Assembly: GCA_905181585.1 (NCBI GenBank)
Contig: CAJIYG010000007.1
Span: 1 to 64,000, forward strand
Reading direction: 5' to 3'
Origin: an uncultured Flavobacteriales bacterium
Lineage (GTDB): Bacteria > Bacteroidota > Bacteroidia > Flavobacteriales > BACL11
Length of the DNA stretch: 64,000 nt
Part shown: positions 33,746-43,574 of the stretch, piece by piece
Position numbering within the stretch: position 1 is the first letter of the stretch
Layout: every line of letters begins with the position of its first letter
Notes under the pieces: generated by a model
Seen by the model: the letters and a program-made list of their open reading frames with translations, nothing else
Told to the model about the DNA's origin: nothing
Database searches by the model: none
Position numbers and translations under genes: made by a program

Positions 33746-35371
33746 TTAATCTAAAAAAGGATATCTATAATCTTTTGCAGGAACAAAAGTTTCTTTGATT
33801 GTCCTTGGTGATACCCATCTCAAAAGATTTAAAATAGAGCCTGCCTTATCATTTGTTCCTGAAGATCTAGATCCTCCAAATGGTTGTTGTCCTACTACAG
33901 CACCAGTAGGTTTGTCATTTATATAAAAATTACCAGCGGCATTTTCAAGTTTTTTAGTAGCAACTTCAATAGCATATCTATCTTTGGAGAAAACTGCTCC
34001 AGTTAAAGCGTAGTCACTAGTTTTATCAACAAGTTCTAATGTTTTAATCCAATCTTTTTCATTATAAACATATATTGTTATAACAGGACCAAAGATTTCT
34101 TCCGATATTGTTTTAAATTTTGGATTAGTTGTTACAATAATAGTAGGTTCTATAAAATAACCAATTGATTTATTAAAGTTTCCTCCAACGATTATTTCAG
34201 CATCATCTTGTTTTTTTGCATAATCAATAAACGATGATATTTTGTCAAATGCGCTTTCGCTTATAACGGCATTTATAAAGTTAGATGGGTCTTCAGGTGA
34301 TCCCATTTTAAAAGAATTAACATCAGAAATTATTTGTTTTTTTACATCTTCCCAAATATTTGATGGAATATATGCTCTTGAAGCAGCAGAACATTTTTGT
34401 CCTTGATATTCGAATGCTCCTCTTGAAATTCCTGTAGCAACTTCTTGAGCGTTTGCAGATTCATGAGCTATAATGAAATCCTTTCCCCCTGTTTCTCCAA
34501 CAATTCTTGGGAAACTTTTGTATTTGTCAATATTATTTCCGATGTTTTTCCAGATCTCTTTAAAAACTTTTGTAGAGCCTGTAAAATGTAATCCCGCAAA
34601 GTCTTTGTGGTTAAAAACAACCTCACCAATTACTGGTCCAGATGAAGGAACCATATTTATTACTCCATCTGGTAGTCCTGCTTCCTTAAATAACTCCATA
34701 ATTATTTTAGCTGAATAGACTTGAGTAGCAGCTGGTTTCCATATTACTACATTCCCCATTAAAGCAGGTGCTGCACAAAGGTTAGCGCAAATAGAAGTAA
34801 AGTTAAATGGAGTGATTGCAAAAACAAATCCTTCTAATGGTCTATGCTCTAGTCTATTCCATATTCCTGAATCTGATATTGGCTGTTCGGAGTATATTTG
34901 AGTTACATATGCTGCATTAAATTTTAGGAAATCAATTAGTTCACAAGCAGCATCAATTTCTGCCTGAAATACGTTTTTTGATTGTGCTAACATTGTTGCA
35001 GCATTTATTTTCGCTCTGTATGGTCCTGCTAATAAATCTGCAGCTTTTAAAAAAATAGCAACTCTGTGATGCCAATTTAGATTTGACCAGTTTTCTTTTG
35101 CAGATAAAGCATTATCTATAGCATCTTCAATGTTTTTCTTATCAGCCATACTAAACTGTCCTAATGAGTTTTTATGATCGTGAGGAGCACTTATATTTTT
35201 TTTATTATCAGTTAGAATTTCTTTATTACCAATATAAAGTGGAATATTAACTTTAGAGTTATTCATCTCTAAATAAGTTTGCATTAATTCTTTTCTTTCT
35301 TCACTTCCTTTAATGTATGATTTAACTTTTTCATTAATAGGTTTTGGTACATTGAATATTCCTTTTGACAT
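33746..35371 (-). CDS. pruA: L-glutamate gamma-semialdehyde dehydrogenase
   Basis: A 541-residue aldehyde dehydrogenase that oxidises glutamate semialdehyde/P5C to glutamate with NAD+, the second step of proline catabolism. I take the ATG at 35371 (MSKGIFNVPKP) over an in-frame upstream TTG that would overlap the promoter. Motifs: FNFTSICANL and VIWKPA for NAD binding, catalytic Glu in VGETGGKDF, and catalytic Cys in GQKCSAASRAY. There is no proline dehydrogenase (putA) domain, so PutA must be separate. An exact TAAATTTG lies 22 bp upstream. Confidence 0.93.
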   Translation of the reverse strand: MSKGIFNVPKPINEKVKSYIKGSEERKELMQTYLEMNNSKVNIPLYIGNKEILTDNKKNISAPHDHKNSLGQFSMADKKNIEDAIDNALSAKENWSNLNWHHRVAIFLKAADLLAGPYRAKINAATMLAQSKNVFQAEIDAACELIDFLKFNAAYVTQIYSEQPISDSGIWNRLEHRPLEGFVFAITPFNFTSICANLCAAPALMGNVVIWKPAATQVYSAKIIMELFKEAGLPDGVINMVPSSGPVIGEVVFNHKDFAGLHFTGSTKVFKEIWKNIGNNIDKYKSFPRIVGETGGKDFIIAHESANAQEVATGISRGAFEYQGQKCSAASRAYIPSNIWEDVKKQIISDVNSFKMGSPEDPSNFINAVISESAFDKISSFIDYAKKQDDAEIIVGGNFNKSIGYFIEPTIIVTTNPKFKTISEEIFGPVITIYVYNEKDWIKTLELVDKTSDYALTGAVFSKDRYAIEVATKKLENAAGNFYINDKPTGAVVGQQPFGGSRSSGTNDKAGSILNLLRWVSPRTIKETFVPAKDYRYPFLD

Positions 35372-35392
35372 TTTGTAATTTTTAAGTTTTGA

Positions 35393-35400
35393 CAAATTTA
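35393..35400 (-). promoter_or_regulatory. Putative -7 promoter element of pruA
   Basis: TAAATTTG on the minus strand, an exact TAnnTTTG match, lies 22 bp upstream of the pruA ATG. No TTG partner is clear. Confidence 0.55.
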
Positions 35401-35412
35401 ATTAATCTATTT

Positions 35413-36719
35413 CTAAAATAACTCCTTTGAACTTGTTTTAGTAAGTCCTATTAGTTTATAATATCTTTCACCAATTTCTTTGTGATATACATAAATATAG
35501 TAATCGTTTCGTGTTTGATAGTAAGAACCTTCAAAATCGTTAATACTGTAAATATTTTTTAATGTATCATGTGTTTGATAATGATAATTGTAATAGCCTT
35601 GTTTTAAGAGAATTGATTTTGAGTATTTTTTCTTTTCATAGTTATATTCAAGTTTAAATTTTTTATTTAATCTTGAATCATTTAATTTTCCAACTATATA
35701 TATATCTTGATTTTCTAATAATTCATTTTTTAAAGAAAAAATAACCTTTAAGTATTCTGCTTCATTTGATGAATTCCATGCTTTTTGAGATTTAATTATA
35801 AAATCACCATTTATATCAGGCTCTATTGAATAGTTATTAAAACTTTTCTTTAAATCTTCAAATAATGTTACAGTTATATTATTACTATCAATAGTTATAT
35901 TTTTTACTTTCTCTGAAAAGTATCTAATACTTTCAGTACTAAAATTTCGATATTCATTAAGTCCAAAAAATGTATTTTCATCATTATAATCATAGATTAG
36001 CTCATTATTTTTCACATAAATTGGTTTTAAGTCTTTTAAAACATTCAAATTATTATTTTGTTGAATAACTACTTCAATATCCGTAAAAGGATCATCAACT
36101 ATTAAATTAGGGTGTTTAATTGTGAAATCAATTTCGTGTTTTGTTTTTCGATCATTTGCTAGCGTAGCTCTTTTAACTCTACTTTCAATATTTATTTTTT
36201 TTTCAATAACCATGAATTTTTTTGAAATAATTGTGTCTCCATAATTATCAAAAACATGAATCTTATAGTTACCTGAAATTATTGGATTAAAATTTTTAGA
36301 AGGAAATAAAACTGAATAGTGTATATACTTTTTTAAAGTATTAAATGAATATTCATAATCAATAACTTCATTTTGGCTGAAGCCCCGTACAAATTCTGAA
36401 ATTAAAAGATCACTTTTTTCCCAATCAAAACTATAGTGTTCTATGAATAAAAAAGTTGACTAATCTTATCATTTAGATCATCAAAGCTAAGTTCTAAAAT
36501 ATCATTTGAATTAAGATTAATAATTGGCTTACTACTTTGGTTATCTTTTTGATGAAGTAGGACAGTTTGAATATTATATTTTTTTTTATTTATTGAAATT
36601 GGATTATTTTTATTTTTATTCTCACTTTTTATTCCTATATCAGATTTAGATATTTTCTTATTTGAATTGCATGAAAATAGAATAATTATTATTAAGAAAG
36701 AAAGTTTTTTAAATGTCAT
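35413..36719 (-). pseudogene. Type IX secretion system plug protein (DUF5103), one frameshift
   Basis: A protein of about 435 residues read from 36719 leftward. It opens with a lipoprotein-type signal, a hydrophobic helix then LFSC at about residue 17. The central and C-terminal parts resemble DUF5103, now known as the T9SS plug protein, which closes the SprA channel on its periplasmic face. Indicative segments are YSIEHYSFDW, LISEFVRGFSQNEVIDYEYSF, FLPSKN-like strand sequences, and a C-terminal GSYYQTRNDYYIYVYHKE. One base is missing at about 36442, where LFYS-stop should continue FYSIEHYSFDW. The remainder reads on into the 266-codon frame. A single indel in an otherwise well-conserved gene suggests a sequence error. 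Assignment to DUF5103 is from pattern memory. Confidence 0.8.
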
Positions 36720-36794
36720 AAATTAGAATTGTTCTAAATAAGAAATATGTTGTAATGTTCTGCTTTAAAGGTATTAAATATAGCAGCAAATTTA

Positions 36795-36802
36795 TAAATT
36801 TG
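36795..36802 (+). promoter_or_regulatory. Putative -7 promoter element of the nqr operon
   Basis: TAAATTTG is an exact match, 24 bp before the nqrA ATG. A divergent gene starts at 36719, so this gap must hold the nqr promoter. Confidence 0.6.
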
Positions 36803-36826
36803 CATGCGAAAAACTTATATTATTCA

Positions 36827-38179
36827 ATGTCAAAGAATATTAAATTAAAAAAAGGACTAAATATTAATTTAGTAGGTGAGGCTGATAAAGTTTATGCTTC
36901 TGTTAAATTCAATAAGCATTTTGTCATAAAGCCAACTGATTTTCATAATCTAACTCCCAAGCTTGTTGTTAAAATTGGTGATAAAGTTTTAGCTGGTTCT
37001 CCACTTTTTTTTGATAAATATAATGATAAAGTTAATTTTTGTTCTCCTGTTAGTGGAGAAATAACTGATATTGTTAGAGGAGCTAAGCGAAGAATCCTTG
37101 AGTTGCGTATAACCTCTGATGATGTTATTTCTTACAAAAATTTTAATTTATAAATTATGAAAATTTTTCCAGAGAAGAGCTTGTGACTACGATGCTTAGA
37201 TTCTGGATTATGGCCATTCATCAAGCAAAGACCTTATGATATAATTGCTAACCCTATGGATATTCCCAAAGCAATTGTTATTTCTGCTTTTAAATCTGCT
37301 CCACTCTCTATTGACAATGATTTTGCTCTTTATGGTATGGACGAATTGTTTCAAAAAGGTTTAGATGTTATTACCAAATTAACAAATGGAATAACTCATC
37401 TCAATTTAGATGGAAATACAAATTCTTCAAAAGCTTTTTCTGAAGCAAAGGGTGTGCAAATAAATAAATTCAGTGGACCACATCCTGCTGGAAATGTTGG
37501 TGTACAAATTCATCATTTAGATCCTATCAATAAAGGTGAATCTGTTTGGTGTGTAGAGCCCCAAGACATCATTGCAATAGCTCGACTTTTTTCTGAAGGT
37601 AAATTTGATGTTTCAAGAATAATTTCTGTTTGTGGTTCACAAGTTTTAAAGCCTAGATATTATCGAACAATTCTAGGTACATCTATTTCTAATTTCTTAG
37701 CTGATAACCTGCATGATGGAGATTATAGAGTTATTAGTGGAAATGTATTAACTGGTGAAAAAATTAAAATTGATGGAAATTTAGGCTTTTATGATACTCA
37801 AATTACAGTTATAAAAGAAGGTAATGAGCCGGAGTTTTTAGGCTGGGCATTACCTGGTTTTAATAAGTTCTCTCTTTCAAGATCTTTTTTCTCTTGGTTA
37901 ACACCAACAAAAAAATATGATATTAGTACTAATATGAGGGGTGAAGAGAGAGCATATGTTGTAACTGGACAATATGATCAAGTTTTACCCATGGATATTT
38001 TTATTCAGCAATTAATTAAGTCAATTATGATTGAAGATATTGAAATGATGGAAAACCTTGGTATTTATGAGCTTTCTCCTGAAGATGTTGCATTATGCGA
38101 ATTTGTATGTACTTCTAAAATTGAAGTTCAATCATTAATTAGAGGTGGTTTAGATTTATTAATTAAAGAAAATAGTTAA
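36827..38179 (+). pseudogene. nqrA: Na+-translocating NADH:quinone reductase subunit A, two compensating indels
   Basis: An NqrA of about 450 residues, starting at MSKNIKLKKGLNINLVGEA (an earlier in-frame ATG at 36755 is unlikely). The frame is lost after KNFNL at 37150 and recovered by about 37200. Between these points the correct protein can be read as a second frame, EELVTTMLDSGLWPFIKQRPYD, so one base is missing at about 37152 and one extra at about 37190. The rest (PMDIPKAIVISAFKSAPL, GPHPAGNVGVQIHHLDPIN, FDVSRIISVCGSQVLKPRYYRT) is typical. NqrA is the peripheral subunit with a quinone-related site. First gene of a six-gene operon. Confidence 0.88.
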
Positions 38180-38181
38180 AA

Positions 38182-39337
38182 ATGAAAATTTTTAGAAACT
38201 TACTAGATACAGTAAAACCTGTTTTTGATAAAGGGGGTAAGTTAGAGAAATTGTATCCTGCTTATGATGCATTTGAAACTTTTCTATTTGTTCCAGGACA
38301 TGCAACTCACTCTGGCACTCATATTAAAGATTCAATTGATTTAAAGAGAACCATGGCCTTCGTTGTTCTAGCAATGCTTCCTTGTATTATTTTTGGAATG
38401 TGGAATATTGGATTTCAATATTACAGTGCTTTATCAGTTGAATCAACTTTAATTGAAAATATTATTTTTGGTTTTTGGAAGTTCCTTCCTTTACTTATTG
38501 TTTCTTACTCTGTTGGACTTGCTGTTGAATTTGCATTTGCTATTTCTAGAGGACATTCTGTAAATGAAGGTTATCTTGTTTCTGGAATGCTAATCCCACT
38601 GATAATGCCTGTTGATGTTCCTCTTTGGATGTTAGCAGTCTCTGTTATTTTTGCTGTTGTAATTGGTAAAGAAGTTTTTGGTGGCACAGGTATGAATATT
38701 TTAAATCCAGCTCTTAACTGCAAGAGCTTTTTTGTTTTTTGCATATCCCTCATATATGTCTGGAGACAAAGTTTGGGTACATGGAGCTTCTGTTGATGGT
38801 TATTCAGGGGAAACAATTTTAGGAGCACTTGCTTCTAATACTAGTTCTTGGGATAGTTTACTTTGGAATGCAAGTGATGCTTTTTATGGCATAATACCTG
38901 GTTCTGTTGGTGAAACTTCTTTTCTTGCTATTGCTATTGGTGCACTAATTCTTATCTATGCTGGAATTGGAAGTGGAAGAATTATTATTTCAACTTTTAT
39001 AGGTGGTTATTTAACTGCATATTTATTTAATCTTTGGGGGTATAATGCTTTAATGTCAACTCCTGCACATATTCATTTACTTATAGGTGGATTTGCTTTT
39101 GGAGCTGTTTTTATGGCTACTGATCCAGTAACAGCCTCACAAACTAATAAAGGCAAAATAATTTATGGTTTACTAGTAGGTTTCTTTGCAATACTTATAA
39201 GAATTTTTAACCCTGCTTACCCAGAAGGAATGATGCTTGCAATTTTATTAATGAATGTCTTTGCCCCACTAATTGATCATTATGTTGTTGCTGGAAACGT
39301 TAAAAAAAGGTTATCTAGACTAAAATTAAAATCATGA
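38182..39337 (+). pseudogene. nqrB: Na+-translocating NADH:quinone reductase subunit B, one frameshift
   Basis: About 385 residues in two frames. The first gives FVPGHATHSGTHIKDSIDLKRTM and helices through [11 protein letters not shown]. One extra A at about 38717 breaks it. The second frame resumes with [23 protein letters not shown] and continues through the remaining helices. The covalent FMN threonine motif SGxT appears as SGET in [11 protein letters not shown], where most relatives I recall have SGAT. NqrB is an integral membrane subunit central to sodium pumping. It has a two-base gap to nqrA and a four-base overlap with nqrC. Confidence 0.88.
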
Positions 39338-40101
39338 ACGTAAATAAGAATTCTTATACAATTGGTTTTGCATCTATTATGGTTGTTCTTGTAGCTGCTT
39401 TATTAGCTTCTGCTTCAATATTTTTATCTCCTTTTCAGGACAGAAATATTGAGTTAGAAAAAAAACAAAATATATTACAATCTGTAGGAATTGAAGTTGA
39501 AAGAAATGATTCTGAACTTGCATATAGTAAATTTATTAAAGAAGAAATTGTACTAGACTATAAAGGAAATATTATAGAAGGTTCTGCTTTTGATGTAGAT
39601 TTAAATGTTGAATTAAAAAAAGATATTGAAAAACAAAATCTTCCTTTATATGTTAGTACTCTAGAAGATAGTTCAACTTGTTATATAATTCCTTTAAGAG
39701 GAATTGGTTTATGGGGTCCAATTTGGGGTTACTTAGCTCTCAAAGAAGATGTAAATACTGTTTTTGGTGCTGTTTTTGCTCACAAGAGTGAAACTCCCGG
39801 TCTTAGGAGCTGAAATAAACCAAAGTTTCTTCCAAGATTATTTTAAGAATAAAAAAATATTTAATGACAATAATGAGTTTGTTTCAGTTACTGTTACTAA
39901 AGGTGGTGCGCCTGATGGTGACATGCATGCTGTTGATGGTATTTCTGGTGGAACTATTACTTCAGATGGAGTTACTGATATGTTAAAAGAAAGAATAACT
40001 CGTTACTTACCTTATCTTGAAGCTAATCGACCATCCCAGAAATTTTATATCCTAATGATTCTACATCTTTAGTTAACTTAATATCAATGAAAAATGAGTA
40101 A
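39334..40101 (+). pseudogene. nqrC: Na+-translocating NADH:quinone reductase subunit C, two indels
   Basis: About 255 residues with one N-terminal membrane helix (about 10-28) and a periplasmic FMN-binding domain. LRGIGLWGPIWGYLAL is a family hallmark. The first indel is at about 39800 (HKSETPGLRS-stop should be ETPGLGAEINQSFFQDYF). The second is at about 40050; past it the protein ends NDSTSLVNLISMKNE at 40101, overlapping nqrD by eight bases. The FMN threonine motif is SGGTITS (SGAT in many). Sequence error is most likely because the operon is otherwise well conserved. Confidence 0.87.
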
Positions 40102-40738
40102 AGAAACACTTTTCTCCAAGAAGAATAGATTACTATTAACTGATCCACTAGATGATAACAACCCTGTCACTGTTCAAGTTCTTGGTATATGTTCTGCTTT
40201 AGCTATAACTGTTCAGCTTAAACCTGCTGTTGTGATGGCATTATCTGTTTTATTTGTTCTTTCAGTAGCAAATGTTCTCGTATCTCTTTTGAGAAGTTTT
40301 ATCCCCTCCAGAATAAGAATTATTGTTCAATTAGTTGTAATTGCTACACTTGTAATTTTAGTTGATGAAGTACTTAAGGCATTTGTTTATGATGTTAGTA
40401 AAGAATTATCTGTTTTTGTTGGTCTGATAATTACAAATTGTATAATCATGGGTAGGCTAGAGGCATTTGCTCTTGCAAACACGCCATGGAAATCTTTTCT
40501 TGATGGTCTTGGAAATGCATTTGGATATGGATGGATTTTAATTGCAGTTGCATTTTTTAGAGAATTATTAGGTTCTGGTACATTATTTGGGTATCCAGTT
40601 CTAGAAAAAATTGGTCTATACGAACTCGGTTATGAGAATAATGGAATGATGATTCTTCCTCCTATGGCACTAGTTACTGTTGGAGTGATTATATGGATAC
40701 AAAGAATGAAAAACGAAAAATTAATTGAATCAAATTAA
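40094..40738 (+). CDS. nqrD: Na+-translocating NADH:quinone reductase subunit D
   Basis: A complete 214-residue membrane protein with six helices. Conserved segments are NNPVTVQVLGICSALAIT near the start, LVSLLRSFIPSRIRIIVQLVVIATLVI at the centre, and GLIITNCIIMGRLEAFA, which carries one of the half-channel cysteines that bind the membrane [2Fe-2S] cluster with NqrE. It overlaps nqrC by eight bases and precedes nqrE by six. Confidence 0.96.
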   Translation: MSKETLFSKKNRLLLTDPLDDNNPVTVQVLGICSALAITVQLKPAVVMALSVLFVLSVANVLVSLLRSFIPSRIRIIVQLVVIATLVILVDEVLKAFVYDVSKELSVFVGLIITNCIIMGRLEAFALANTPWKSFLDGLGNAFGYGWILIAVAFFRELLGSGTLFGYPVLEKIGLYELGYENNGMMILPPMALVTVGVIIWIQRMKNEKLIESN

Positions 40739-40744
40739 AAAAAT

Positions 40745-41362
40745 ATGCAAGATTTAGCTAATATTTTTATAAAATCAATTTTTATTGATAATATGGTTTT
40801 TGCTTACTTTCTTGGTATGTGTTCTTATCTTGCCATTTCTAAAACTGTTAAGACATCAGTAGGTATGGGTTTTGCTGTTATTTTTGTTGTTTCTTTAACA
40901 GTGCCTCTTAATTATATTATTGTCAACTTTGTTTTAAATGAAGGTGCCTTAGTTTGGTTACACCCAGATTTTCATGACGTAGATTTAAGTTTTTTATCAT
41001 TTATAATGTTTATTGCTGTTATAGCATCTATGGTACAATTAGTTGAGATGATTATTGAAAAATTTTCACCTTCATTATATAGTTCACTTGGAATTTTTCT
41101 TCCTCTTATTGCTGTAAATTGTGCTATCCTTGGTGCCTCTTTGTTCATGAAAGAAAGAGCATATAATAGTATTGTAGAAGCTACAGTTTTTGGTTTTGGT
41201 TCTGGAGTTGGATGGTTTTTAGCTATTGTAGGAATTGCTGCAATTAGAGAAAAAATAAGGTATTCACATGTTCCTCCTGCTTTAAGGGGATTGGGAATTA
41301 CATTTATAATTACAGGTTTAATGGGTATAGCTTTTATGAGTTTTATGGGGATCAAATTATAA
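40745..41362 (+). CDS. nqrE: Na+-translocating NADH:quinone reductase subunit E
   Basis: A complete 205-residue membrane protein with six helices, homologous to NqrD and RnfA. Typical runs are [21 protein letters not shown] and [19 protein letters not shown], with the Cys in each that helps hold the shared iron-sulfur cluster at the NqrD/E interface. It ends MGIKL, four bases before nqrF. Confidence 0.96.
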   Translation: MQDLANIFIKSIFIDNMVFAYFLGMCSYLAISKTVKTSVGMGFAVIFVVSLTVPLNYIIVNFVLNEGALVWLHPDFHDVDLSFLSFIMFIAVIASMVQLVEMIIEKFSPSLYSSLGIFLPLIAVNCAILGASLFMKERAYNSIVEATVFGFGSGVGWFLAIVGIAAIREKIRYSHVPPALRGLGITFIITGLMGIAFMSFMGIKL

Positions 41363-41366
41363 TTTT

Positions 41367-42680
41367 ATGATATTATTAAGTACATTAAAAATTGCAAGTA
41401 GTATAAGTGTTTTCTTACTACTAATTCTTACACTGGTTAGTATATTGCTGTTTGTTAAAGCAAAACTATCTCCAAGTGGAAAAATTAAGATCAAAATTAA
41501 TGGAGAGAAAGAAATTGAAGTTGACGGTGGTAGCACCTTATTAACAACTCTTAGTAATGAAGGAATATTTCTTCCCTCTGCTTGTGGAGGTGGAGGAACA
41601 TGTGTGCAGTGTACATGTCAAGTAAACTCTGGAGGAGGCGGGATTTTACCTACAGAAGAGCCACATTTCTCAAGAAAAAAAATTGCAGATAATTGGCGTT
41701 TAGGTTGCCAAGTTAAAGTTAAAGAAGATATGGATATTACCATTCCAGAAGAAGTATTTGGTGTCAAGGAATGGGAAGCAACTGTTGTTTCTAATTACAA
41801 TGTTGCAACTTATATAAAAGAATTTATTGTTGAACTTCCACAAGACATGGATTATATTGCTGGAGGTTATATCCAAATTAAAATACCAGAATGTGAAGTT
41901 AAATATTCTGAAATGGATGTAACTGCTCATCCTCAAGATCATCCAGGTGAGCCTGAAAAATTTGAAAAAGTATGGGCTGAAGGGAATTTTGCTCTTAGAA
42001 ATCTTGTTATGAAAAATGATGAAGAAATTGTAAGAGCATATTCCATGGCTTCATATCCAGCAGAGGGTAAAAAAGTGATGTTAAATGTTCGAGTTGCTGC
42101 TCCACCATGGGACAGAGAAAAAAATTCTTGGGCGGATATTAACCCCGGAATTGCTTCGTCTTATATATTTGGTCTTAAAGCAGGGGAGAAAGTTACCATT
42201 TCTGGTCCATATGGTGAGTTTTTTATAAATGATACTGATGCAGAAATGCTATATATTGGTGGTGGTGCAGGAATGGCTCCAATGCGTTCTCATCTTTATG
42301 AACTATTTAAGACACTTCAAACAGGTAGAAAAGTAACCTTCTGGTATGGTGGAAGATCAAAGGCTGAGCTTTTCTATATACATTACTTTAGAGATTTAGA
42401 AAAAGATTTTCCAAACTTTAAATTTCATTTAGTTTTATCAGATGCTTTGCCTGAAGATAATTGGAAAGAAAAAAAAGATTTAGATGATAGTGAAGGTGAT
42501 GGTTTTGTTGGTTTTGTTCACCAAGTTGTTATAGATAAATTTTTGACAAAACACGAAACTCCCGAAGATTTAGAGCTATATTTTTGTGGCCCTCCATTAA
42601 TGAATCAGGCAGTGATTAAAATGGCAGAAGATTGGGGTATTCCTGATGAAAATGTACGTTTTGATGATTTTGGAGGTTAA
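41367..42680 (+). CDS. nqrF: Na+-translocating NADH:quinone reductase subunit F
   Basis: The 437-residue entry subunit that oxidises NADH. One N-terminal membrane helix (about 10-30) is followed by a [2Fe-2S] ferredoxin domain with Cys73, Cys79, Cys82 (CGGGGTCVQC) and Cys114. The FAD domain has RAYSMASYP, and the NADH domain has YIGGGAGMAPMRSHL and WYGGRSK. It ends with YFCGPPLMNQAV and VRFDDFGG. The subunit is complete, unlike nqrA-C. It is the last nqr gene; no apbE (flavin transferase needed for NqrB/C) is seen in the window. Confidence 0.97.
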   Translation: MILLSTLKIASSISVFLLLILTLVSILLFVKAKLSPSGKIKIKINGEKEIEVDGGSTLLTTLSNEGIFLPSACGGGGTCVQCTCQVNSGGGGILPTEEPHFSRKKIADNWRLGCQVKVKEDMDITIPEEVFGVKEWEATVVSNYNVATYIKEFIVELPQDMDYIAGGYIQIKIPECEVKYSEMDVTAHPQDHPGEPEKFEKVWAEGNFALRNLVMKNDEEIVRAYSMASYPAEGKKVMLNVRVAAPPWDREKNSWADINPGIASSYIFGLKAGEKVTISGPYGEFFINDTDAEMLYIGGGAGMAPMRSHLYELFKTLQTGRKVTFWYGGRSKAELFYIHYFRDLEKDFPNFKFHLVLSDALPEDNWKEKKDLDDSEGDGFVGFVHQVVIDKFLTKHETPEDLELYFCGPPLMNQAVIKMAEDWGIPDENVRFDDFGG

Positions 42681-42693
42681 ATTATAAATTTTT

Positions 42694-43530
42694 TTACCTT
42701 GATTTTAATGTCATTTCTGTTAATTTAATACACTCAACAGCTTCCTTTATATCGTGAACTCTTAATATACTAGTTTTCTTTAAAAGTGCAATAGTGTTTA
42801 TTATTGTGGTTCCATTTAAGGCCTCTACTACACTAATATCTAAGAGCTTATAAATCATAGATTTTCTTGATGCTCCTATTAGTAAAGGATAGCCTAAAGT
42901 ATGAAATTCTTCAATATTGTTAACGATTTGGTAATTATGCTGTATATTTTTTCCGAACCCTAAACCAGGGTCAATTATTATTTTTTTGAAACCTTTTTCA
43001 TTTAATAATAATATCTTTTTTTCAAAGAATTTGATTATCTCATCAATAATATTTGCATATTGAGGGTTCTTTTGCATATCTAATGGTTTCCCTTGCATAT
43101 GCATCATTACATATGGGACATTTAACTCAACAATAGTTTCAAGCATTTTAGAGTCTAATTCTCCCGCAGAAATATCATTTATGATATGTGCACCATGCTT
43201 AATGCATTCGCGTGCTACATTCGCTCTAAATGTATCAACTGATATTATCAAATTGGGTGAGGTTTCCTTAATGATTTTGATAGCTTCTAGAAGTTTGTCG
43301 ATCTCCTTATTTTCTTCAATAGGTTTTGATCCAGGTTTAGAAGAGCAAGCTCCAATATCAATAATTTTGGCACCTTCTAAATAAATTTCTTTCACTCTAT
43401 TTTGTATTTGAATTCTGCTAATATACTTACCGCCATCAAAAAATGAATCTTCAGTTAGGTTTAATACACCCATTACACAAGGTGTTGAAAAATCAATTAA
43501 ATTACTAGTGTTTTTTATTGTTTTGGACAA
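42694..43530 (-). CDS. folP: Dihydropteroate synthase
   Basis: This 278-residue TIM-barrel enzyme joins p-aminobenzoate to dihydropterin pyrophosphate in folate synthesis. Family hallmarks are MGVLNLTEDSFFDGGKY near residue 20, GAKIIDIGACSSKPGS near 55, and the late IIDPGLGFGK at about 165. The Thr of the usual NVTPDSF loop is replaced by the NLTEDSF variant, which I believe is common in Bacteroidota. It is divergent from the DUF1599 gene, with a 44-bp gap. It converges with nqrF. Confidence 0.94.
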   Translation of the reverse strand: MSKTIKNTSNLIDFSTPCVMGVLNLTEDSFFDGGKYISRIQIQNRVKEIYLEGAKIIDIGACSSKPGSKPIEENKEIDKLLEAIKIIKETSPNLIISVDTFRANVARECIKHGAHIINDISAGELDSKMLETIVELNVPYVMMHMQGKPLDMQKNPQYANIIDEIIKFFEKKILLLNEKGFKKIIIDPGLGFGKNIQHNYQIVNNIEEFHTLGYPLLIGASRKSMIYKLLDISVVEALNGTTIINTIALLKKTSILRVHDIKEAVECIKLTEMTLKSR

Positions 43531-43574
43531 ATGAAAAAGTTTATTTTTAATTATTAAAAATTTAGTAATTAATT

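Noticed and set aside
40972..41355. 127-codon minus-strand ORF inside nqrE
   Set aside because: Antisense shadow of a membrane protein gene; composition reflects the reverse complement of helix codons.
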